Shown here piece by piece: positions 44,217 through 48,488 of a stretch of DNA of 48,488 bases (the stretch's first letter is position 1; every line of letters begins with the position of its first letter). The DNA is from Halalkalibacter oceani. Its GTDB lineage: Bacteria > Bacillota > Bacilli > Bacillales > Bacillaceae_D. Below the pieces are notes generated by a model. It saw only the letters and a program-made list of their open reading frames with translations, was not told the DNA's origin and did not search any database. Where the stretch lies: NCBI RefSeq assembly GCF_023715705.1, contig NZ_JAMBOS010000031.1, positions 1-48,488 of the forward strand. The letters are read 5' to 3'. A program made the position numbers and the translations under genes.

Positions 44217-44705
44217 TTGAAGATGAAGTATTTCGTCAGTCTGCTTGGCATTCTTGTGTTAATCGGTTGTGGAGCAAATGAGGAGCCGAATCAGTCGACA
44301 GTGGATGACTCATTCCAGGGAGGGGAACCGGTCGTTGATGAAGGAAATCAAGACGGAGACGCCGCCGGGTCTGTGGCGGCTGAACGCGGCGTAAAAGAGT
44401 TTGATCTTGATCTCGATTTCGTCGATGGCGGAGACTGGGACTATGACTATGAAGTTAATGGCGAGGTAAGGGCGAAAGTTGAAAAAGAAGACAATGGCGA
44501 AAAGCGTGAAATCAGTGGAGAAGAGGCTCAGCAGGAAATTGAATCGATTTTAAGCCAGGTCGTCATTGATCAAGCACGAACGACAGAAAGCATCACAAGT
44601 GATATTTTGGACATTCTTGAGGTGCCACAGGATCAGCTGAAGCAGTTTACATTGGAGATCGAGTATCAGGATGGAGAGAGGCTTGATTTTAAACAGAATT
44701 TTTAA
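44217..44705 (+). CDS. YusW-like lipoprotein
   Basis: This 162-aa protein begins with a lipoprotein signal (L-L-G-I-L-V-L-I-G-C). A very acidic linker follows, then a domain resembling the YusW family: F-D-L-D-L-D-F-V-D-G-G-D-W-D-Y-D-Y-E and E-I-S-G-E-E-A-Q-Q-E-I-E. The protein should sit on the outer face of the membrane; its role is unknown. TTG 44217 follows GGGAGTGAACAGC. A terminator comes directly after the stop, so it is monocistronic. Confidence 0.82.
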   Translation: MKMKYFVSLLGILVLIGCGANEEPNQSTVDDSFQGGEPVVDEGNQDGDAAGSVAAERGVKEFDLDLDFVDGGDWDYDYEVNGEVRAKVEKEDNGEKREISGEEAQQEIESILSQVVIDQARTTESITSDILDILEVPQDQLKQFTLEIEYQDGERLDFKQNF

Positions 44706-44717
44706 GTTCGTTTTTGG

Positions 44718-44754
44718 AGCCGCGGCCACGATTTCATAAGGGCGGCGGCTTTTC
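44718..44754 (+). terminator. Terminator of the YusW-like gene
   Basis: AGCCGC and GCGGCT, with further inner GG/CC pairing, form a GC-rich stem followed by TTTTCC, 13 bases after the stop. Confidence 0.75.
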
Positions 44755-44829
44755 CTGTGCCCCTTCATTTCTCCAAAATTGAAAAGGGACGGTGTTACTC
44801 TGTAGAAAAAGGTTCAACATAAAAGAGCA

Positions 44830-45003
44830 ATGGGGGAAGAAAAAGTGTCTAACGTGCTGCTGGGGATATATGTGGGTGAGGATGAAATGGCAATCAGTGA
44901 CATTCCAATTGGAGCGTGTCTGAGTTGCGCTGGGATTTTTCTGAATATCGATCATTTTCATAGTGCCGCAGTACCGAGGGGGAAAAGAGATCTGTCACGC
45001 TAA
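44830..45003 (+). CDS. Candidate 52-57 aa small protein
   Basis: A 57-codon frame starts at ATG 44830; an in-frame GTG at 44845 has the better ribosome site (GGGGGAAG, 6 bases upstream) and gives 52 aa. The product has a mildly hydrophobic middle with two close cysteines (I-G-A-C-L-S-C-A-G-I-F-L) and a basic end (R-G-K-R-D-L-S-R). The stop codon is 4 bases before an intrinsic terminator, which supports a real unit. TTGAAA at 44777 with TAGAAA 18 bases later is a possible promoter. I do not recognise a family. Confidence 0.45.
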   Translation: MGEEKVSNVLLGIYVGEDEMAISDIPIGACLSCAGIFLNIDHFHSAAVPRGKRDLSR

Positions 45004-45007
45004 GGAA

Positions 45008-45040
45008 CAGGATGTGTCTTTTGATGCATCCTGGTTTTTT
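45008..45040 (+). terminator. Terminator after the small ORF
   Basis: CAGGATG and CATCCTG form perfect 7-bp arms followed by G and six T. It separates the small ORF from the TetR-ABC operon. Confidence 0.75.
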
Positions 45041-45113
45041 ATACTAAATTTCGGATCATTCTACACGCCGCTTTTAAAAAAGGACGCTGCATGTTTTTCT
45101 AAAAAAAATCAAA

Positions 45114-45161
45114 TTGACCACACTGGTCGAACGTGTTATGCTGAATTCGACCGGGGTGGTC
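45114..45161. promoter_or_regulatory. Promoter and nested TetR operator of the drug-export operon
   Basis: TTGACC (45114-45119) and TATGCT (45137-45142) are 17 bases apart. Two 16-base arms (45116-45131 and 45146-45161) are inverted and match at 14 positions. Each arm also contains its own dyad GACC-N5-GGTC. One arm overlaps the -35, the other follows the -10. Confidence 0.75.
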
Positions 45162-45187
45162 TAAAGTTTGTGAAAGGAGGGATTCCT

Positions 45188-45823
45188 TTGTTGGAACGCT
45201 TTGAGGCGCTGGAGGAAACGAAGCGAAAGCGTATTTTGGAGGCGGCATTTCATGAGTTTGCCGAGAATGGCTATGAACAGGCATCGACGAATCGGATCGT
45301 GAAAGCTGCCGGGATCGGCAAGGGTATGCTCTTTTATTATTTTGAGAACAAAGAATCGCTTTATCATTACTTGATCGATTACGCGATTAGGGTGTTAGAT
45401 GAACACTATTTGAACAAAATTGATTTGACGGAAACCGACTTTATCGAGCGGTTGAAAAAAATGGCGATTCTGAAATGGGAAGTCTTTGCCGAATATGAAA
45501 CACTCGGTAACTTTATGGCGACAGTTGGTCTGAATCTCGAGGAGCCAGTGCTACCGCAACCGCTAAGAAGCAAAATCGAAAACATGCAAGCGGTTTTCGG
45601 GAAAGTGATGAACGACAATATTGATCATACGAAGTTTCGCGATGATGTTGATGTGCAAAAAGCGTTCGATTTGATCCGCTGGTCGATGGAAGGGTACCGA
45701 ATTGAGCTAATGGAGAAATTTAAAGGGAGGAAGCTGACCGATATTGATATGGAGCCGTATTGGCAAGACTATTACGAATACCTCGATATTTTAAAAGCCT
45801 GTTTTTACAAGAAAGGGGAATGA
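45188..45823 (+). CDS. TetR family regulator of the ABC export operon
   Basis: This 211-aa regulator has the TetR domain [22 protein letters not shown] and [18 protein letters not shown]. The C-terminal ligand domain contains [10 protein letters not shown] near its end. TTG 45188 is chosen because AAAGGAGGG lies about 7 bases upstream; the frame is open further back but crosses the promoter. It leads the operon with an ATPase and a large permease, and the nested operator implies autoregulation. Confidence 0.9.
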   Translation: MLERFEALEETKRKRILEAAFHEFAENGYEQASTNRIVKAAGIGKGMLFYYFENKESLYHYLIDYAIRVLDEHYLNKIDLTETDFIERLKKMAILKWEVFAEYETLGNFMATVGLNLEEPVLPQPLRSKIENMQAVFGKVMNDNIDHTKFRDDVDVQKAFDLIRWSMEGYRIELMEKFKGRKLTDIDMEPYWQDYYEYLDILKACFYKKGE

Positions 45824-45825
45824 TC

Positions 45826-46719
45826 ATGAGTGTACTTGCTACGCAATCATTAACCAAACAATTTGGCAGCTTCACGGCATTAAAGGATGTGTCGATTGAT
45901 GTTCGGGAAGGCGAGGTGTACGGGTTTATCGGCCCGAATGGAGCAGGGAAATCAACGACAATCCGCATTTTGCTTGGTGCGTTAAAAGCGTCAGGCGGAA
46001 GGGCTGAGATTTTTGGAAAGGACGTCTGGCAGGAGGCGGTTGAGATTCATAAGCGCTTGGCCTATGTACCTGGAGACGTCCATTTGTGGCCGAATTTAAC
46101 AGGGGGCGAAGTAATAGATTTATTCGGCCGGATGCGCGGCTCCTACAATCAAAAAAGAAAAGATGAGCTGATGGAGCTGTTCAGCTTCGATCCTTCGAAA
46201 AAGTGCCGGACGTATTCAAAGGGAAACCGACAAAAGGTGGCGCTGATTTCGGCGTTTTCCTCGGAGGCCGATCTCTTCATTTTGGATGAACCGACGTCCG
46301 GGCTTGATCCGCTGATGGAGAGGGTGTTTCAGGAATGTGTTGCACAGGAAAAAGCGCAGGGGAAGAGCATCCTTCTTTCCAGCCATATTTTGTCGGAGGT
46401 CGAGCGGCTTTGTGATCGTGTCGGAATCATTCGTGAAGGGGAAATGATTGAAACGGGCACATTGGAAGAGCTGCGCCATTTAACGCGGACGAATTTGACG
46501 GTTAAAACGAAGGAGCCTCTTACCGGGCTGACGGGACTGAAAGGAGTTCATGATGTCAGGGAGGAGGATGGAACTGTTCATCTTCAAGTAGATGGAGAAG
46601 AACTCGAGCTGGTGATGAAGCATATTAGCGGCTATGGGATCGTCAAGCTGGAAAGTGCGCCGCCGACATTGGAGGATTTATTTATGCGCCACTATGAAGG
46701 AGGAGGTGCTGAAAGATGA
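45826..46719 (+). CDS. ABC transporter ATP-binding protein (antibiotic export type)
   Basis: This 297-aa ATPase drives the exporter encoded by this operon. It has Walker A (G-P-N-G-A-G-K-S-T), the signature variant Y-S-K-G-N-R-Q-K, Walker B ([13 protein letters not shown]) and a C-terminal extension ending L-E-D-L-F-M-R-H-Y, common in DrrA-like subunits. ATG 45826 has AAAGGGG upstream and begins 2 bases after the regulator stop. It overlaps the permease gene by 4 bases. Confidence 0.94.
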   Translation: MSVLATQSLTKQFGSFTALKDVSIDVREGEVYGFIGPNGAGKSTTIRILLGALKASGGRAEIFGKDVWQEAVEIHKRLAYVPGDVHLWPNLTGGEVIDLFGRMRGSYNQKRKDELMELFSFDPSKKCRTYSKGNRQKVALISAFSSEADLFILDEPTSGLDPLMERVFQECVAQEKAQGKSILLSSHILSEVERLCDRVGIIREGEMIETGTLEELRHLTRTNLTVKTKEPLTGLTGLKGVHDVREEDGTVHLQVDGEELELVMKHISGYGIVKLESAPPTLEDLFMRHYEGGGAER

Positions 46720-48314
46720 CGGTTTTTCACCACACAGCAGCGATGGTCCGCTTTATTGTCCGCCAGGATCGTCTGCGCCTGTTCATTTGGATGATGAGCC
46801 TTGTCGCAGCGAGTGTGGCGACAGCATCCTCTTTTACGGGCCTGTATGCGTCAGATGAAGAAAGACAGGCGATGGCGCTGACGGTGGATAACCCGGCAAT
46901 GACGGCGATGCTCGGACCGGGCTATGGTCTTGACCATTATACGGAAGCGGCGATGATGGCACATCAAATGCTACTGCTGACGGCGGTCGTTGTCGCGGTG
47001 ATGAACATTTTGCTCACAACGCGGCATACGCGGGCGCCGGAAGAGGACGGTCGGCTGGAAATGCTGCGTTCCCTGCCATTCGGCAAGCTTTCGCAGCTCA
47101 GTGCGGCATTGATTGTCATGACAGGAGCGAATCTCCTTCTTGCGCTGTTGACGGCTTTCGGCCTGTATGCGCTCGACATTGAAAGCATTGATTTGCAGGG
47201 ATCTTTGCTATATGGCGCCGTCCTTGGCGGCACAGGGCTTTTTTTCGCGACAGTGACCGCGATTTTCGCCCAGCTCTCTGAGAGCGCGAGAGGAACACTC
47301 GGCCTCTCCTTTGCGTCACTCGGTCTTGCCTACTTCCTGCGGGCAATTGGTGATGTATCGAGTGAGGCGCTCTCTTGGCTGTCTCCACTCGGCTGGGCAG
47401 TCAGAACGAAAACCTATGTGGAGAATGAGTGGGGTCCGCTCTTTCTATTGGTTGCCGCTGCCGTTCTGCTTTTTGTTATCGCTCTGCGCCTTCAGCTGGT
47501 GCGTGATTTGGATGCCGGATTTTTGCCCGCGCGGGCCGGAAGAAAAGAGGCATCCGCTTTCCTGCAAGGCCCGCTTGCCCTGGCAATCCGTCTGCAACGG
47601 ACGGCAATGATTTCCTGGCTTGTGGCGATGGCCTTGTTAGGTGCGTCCTATGGCTCAGTTCTCGGCGATCTGGAGACGTTTTTTTCGTCAAATGAAATGA
47701 TGGCCGACATGTTTGCCTCGGCAGAAGGCGTGTCCATGACGGAGCAGTTCATTTCCATGATTATAATGGTACTGGCGCTGGCGGCGGTGATCCCGGCCTT
47801 GCTTGTGATCTTTAAGTTGAAAGCGGAAGAGCGTAAACAGCGCAATGAACATGTGCTGACAAGAGCGGTGTCGCGCGGACGCCAGCTTGGCAGCTATGCC
47901 GGCTTTGCCCTTGCCATCAGCATCTGTATGGTCGTCATATCCGCGCTGGCGCTCGGACTGACAGGAGCGGCGGTGATGGATGAGCAGCTTCCAATCGGGC
48001 AATTCATTGGTGCGGCCCTTGCTTATGTGCCGGCACTGTTTGTCATGGTAGGTGTTGGGGCGCTCCTTGTCGGCGCTCTTCCACGGGCAAGTGTCCTCGC
48101 CTGGCTCTATTTAGCCTTTTCCTTTATTGTAAGCTATTTTGGCGGGCTGTTTCAGTTCCCGGACTGGCTCGCGCGCCTGACGCCGTTTGGTCATGTGCCG
48201 CAGCTGCCGCAGGATGAATTCAACTATGGTTCTGCGGGAGTGCTTCTTCTTGTTGCAGCGGTACTATTCGCCCTCGCCTTCCTAGGCTACAGGCGCCGTG
48301 ATATTCAAGGGTAA
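46716..48314 (+). CDS. ABC exporter permease (TnrB3-like)
   Basis: This 532-aa membrane protein has about twelve hydrophobic segments in two halves and resembles the large permeases annotated as exporters of polyketide antibiotics (tetronasin-resistance type). Useful stretches are T-R-H-T-R-A-P-E-E-D-G-R-L-E-M-L-R-S-L-P after the second helix and L-S-P-L-G-W-A-V-R-T in the middle, both typical of that family. The 4-base overlap with the ATPase and the terminator after it close the operon. The drug exported is unknown. Confidence 0.9.
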   Translation: MTVFHHTAAMVRFIVRQDRLRLFIWMMSLVAASVATASSFTGLYASDEERQAMALTVDNPAMTAMLGPGYGLDHYTEAAMMAHQMLLLTAVVVAVMNILLTTRHTRAPEEDGRLEMLRSLPFGKLSQLSAALIVMTGANLLLALLTAFGLYALDIESIDLQGSLLYGAVLGGTGLFFATVTAIFAQLSESARGTLGLSFASLGLAYFLRAIGDVSSEALSWLSPLGWAVRTKTYVENEWGPLFLLVAAAVLLFVIALRLQLVRDLDAGFLPARAGRKEASAFLQGPLALAIRLQRTAMISWLVAMALLGASYGSVLGDLETFFSSNEMMADMFASAEGVSMTEQFISMIIMVLALAAVIPALLVIFKLKAEERKQRNEHVLTRAVSRGRQLGSYAGFALAISICMVVISALALGLTGAAVMDEQLPIGQFIGAALAYVPALFVMVGVGALLVGALPRASVLAWLYLAFSFIVSYFGGLFQFPDWLARLTPFGHVPQLPQDEFNYGSAGVLLLVAAVLFALAFLGYRRRDIQG

Positions 48315-48318
48315 GTAC

Positions 48319-48361
48319 AAACCAGGGTGTGCCGTTTTTGGCTGGCGGCCCTGGTTTTTTA
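48319..48361 (+). terminator. Terminator of the TetR-ABC operon
   Basis: AAACCAGGG and CCCTGGTTT form perfect 9-bp arms followed by TTT and A-rich sequence, 5 bases after the permease stop. Confidence 0.85.
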
Positions 48362-48373
48362 TTGTAAAAAGAA

Positions 48374-48396
48374 AACCCTAGGCTAGGCCTAGGGTT
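48374..48396 (-). terminator. Second hairpin near the window end
   Basis: AACCCTAGGC and GCCTAGGGTT form perfect 10-bp arms with a 3-base loop. On the minus strand the stem is followed by TTCTTTTT, so it would end a transcript coming from the right. Confidence 0.65.
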
Positions 48397-48488
48397 CCGG
48401 AAAGCTTCCAGCGAGGTATGAAAAAAACTCCTTCGTGATGCTACGATATATGTGGTTCGCCAACCAATATATCAAGCAAATGGAGGAG
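48389..48488 (-). CDS. Possible C-terminal end of a gene beyond the window
   Basis: A minus-strand frame is open from the window edge to a TAG at 48389-48391 inside the terminator hairpin (ending F-F-S-Y-L-A-G-S-F-P-E-P). It could be the last 32 codons of a gene to the right. The competing reading is that the same bases are the promoter region of a plus-strand gene. Confidence 0.2.
   Translation of the reverse strand, partial: SSICLIYWLANHIYRSITKEFFSYLAGSFPEP
48445..48473. promoter_or_regulatory. Dyad at the window end, possible operator
   Basis: GATATAT-G-TGGTT and AACCA-ATATATC form an imperfect inverted repeat with a 4-base centre. GGAGGAG, a typical ribosome site, follows at the last bases of the window, so a plus-strand gene may begin just outside. 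Confidence 0.4.

Overview
The window is chromosomal DNA of a spore-forming Firmicute, most likely of the Bacillaceae. The evidence is purine-rich Shine-Dalgarno sites, frequent TTG and GTG starts, CotF-type spore-coat genes, YesL, YusW-like, RsbR-type and YndM-like proteins, and an ErmD-class methylase of the kind intrinsic to Bacillus and alkaliphilic relatives. I cannot name the species. I saw no rRNA, tRNA, insertion sequence, prophage or CRISPR array.

Layout. 0.1-3.1 kb: a three-gene TRAP transporter operon. 3.2-7 kb: a WYL regulator divergent from a PhnB-like protein, a small membrane protein, a DUF3885 protein and an RsbR-type STAS protein. 7.2-8.8 kb: a chemotaxis receptor. 9.2-13.1 kb: a carbohydrate ABC importer with YesL. 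13.3-16.8 kb: spore-coat genes, a VOC protein, and a MerR regulator divergent from an alcohol dehydrogenase, resembling the B. subtilis yra/adh region. 17-20.4 kb: a rifampicin phosphotransferase/PEP-synthase-like gene divergent from a TetR gene. 20.6-25.7 kb: DUF4256, PadR-DUF2812, a GntR-ABC operon preceded by a 40-codon ORF, a 55-aa membrane protein and DUF1697. 26-30.6 kb: a polysaccharide deacetylase, then an MMPL gene lacking its 5' end and a YhgE-like secreted protein. 30.7-33.6 kb: a VOC-AlkD-TetR operon divergent from PadR-DUF4188, the last of these frameshifted. 33.8-37.9 kb: a sarcosine-oxidase-like enzyme and a VanR-VanS-VanY set without vanHAX. 38-42.3 kb: a VOC protein, KatG, and an ErmD-class methylase behind a probable transcription attenuator. 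43-48.3 kb: a frameshifted quinone-reductase-like gene, a YusW-like lipoprotein, a small ORF with its own terminator, and a TetR-ABC drug-export operon. The last 90 bases hold a dyad and what may be the ribosome site of the next gene.

The common theme is local sensing. Eight one-component regulators (WYL, MerR, three TetR, two PadR, one GntR) each sit beside probable targets, and all eight have a visible dyad in the adjacent promoter region. Many targets belong to families linked to antibiotic or envelope stress: rifampicin phosphotransferase, Erm methylase, VanY carboxypeptidase, two ABC exporters and MMPL. None of these functions is shown by the sequence alone. The most useful leads are the erm attenuator, the rph/tetR operator region, the 40-codon ORF before the GntR-ABC genes, the truncated MMPL gene, and two single-site frameshifts.
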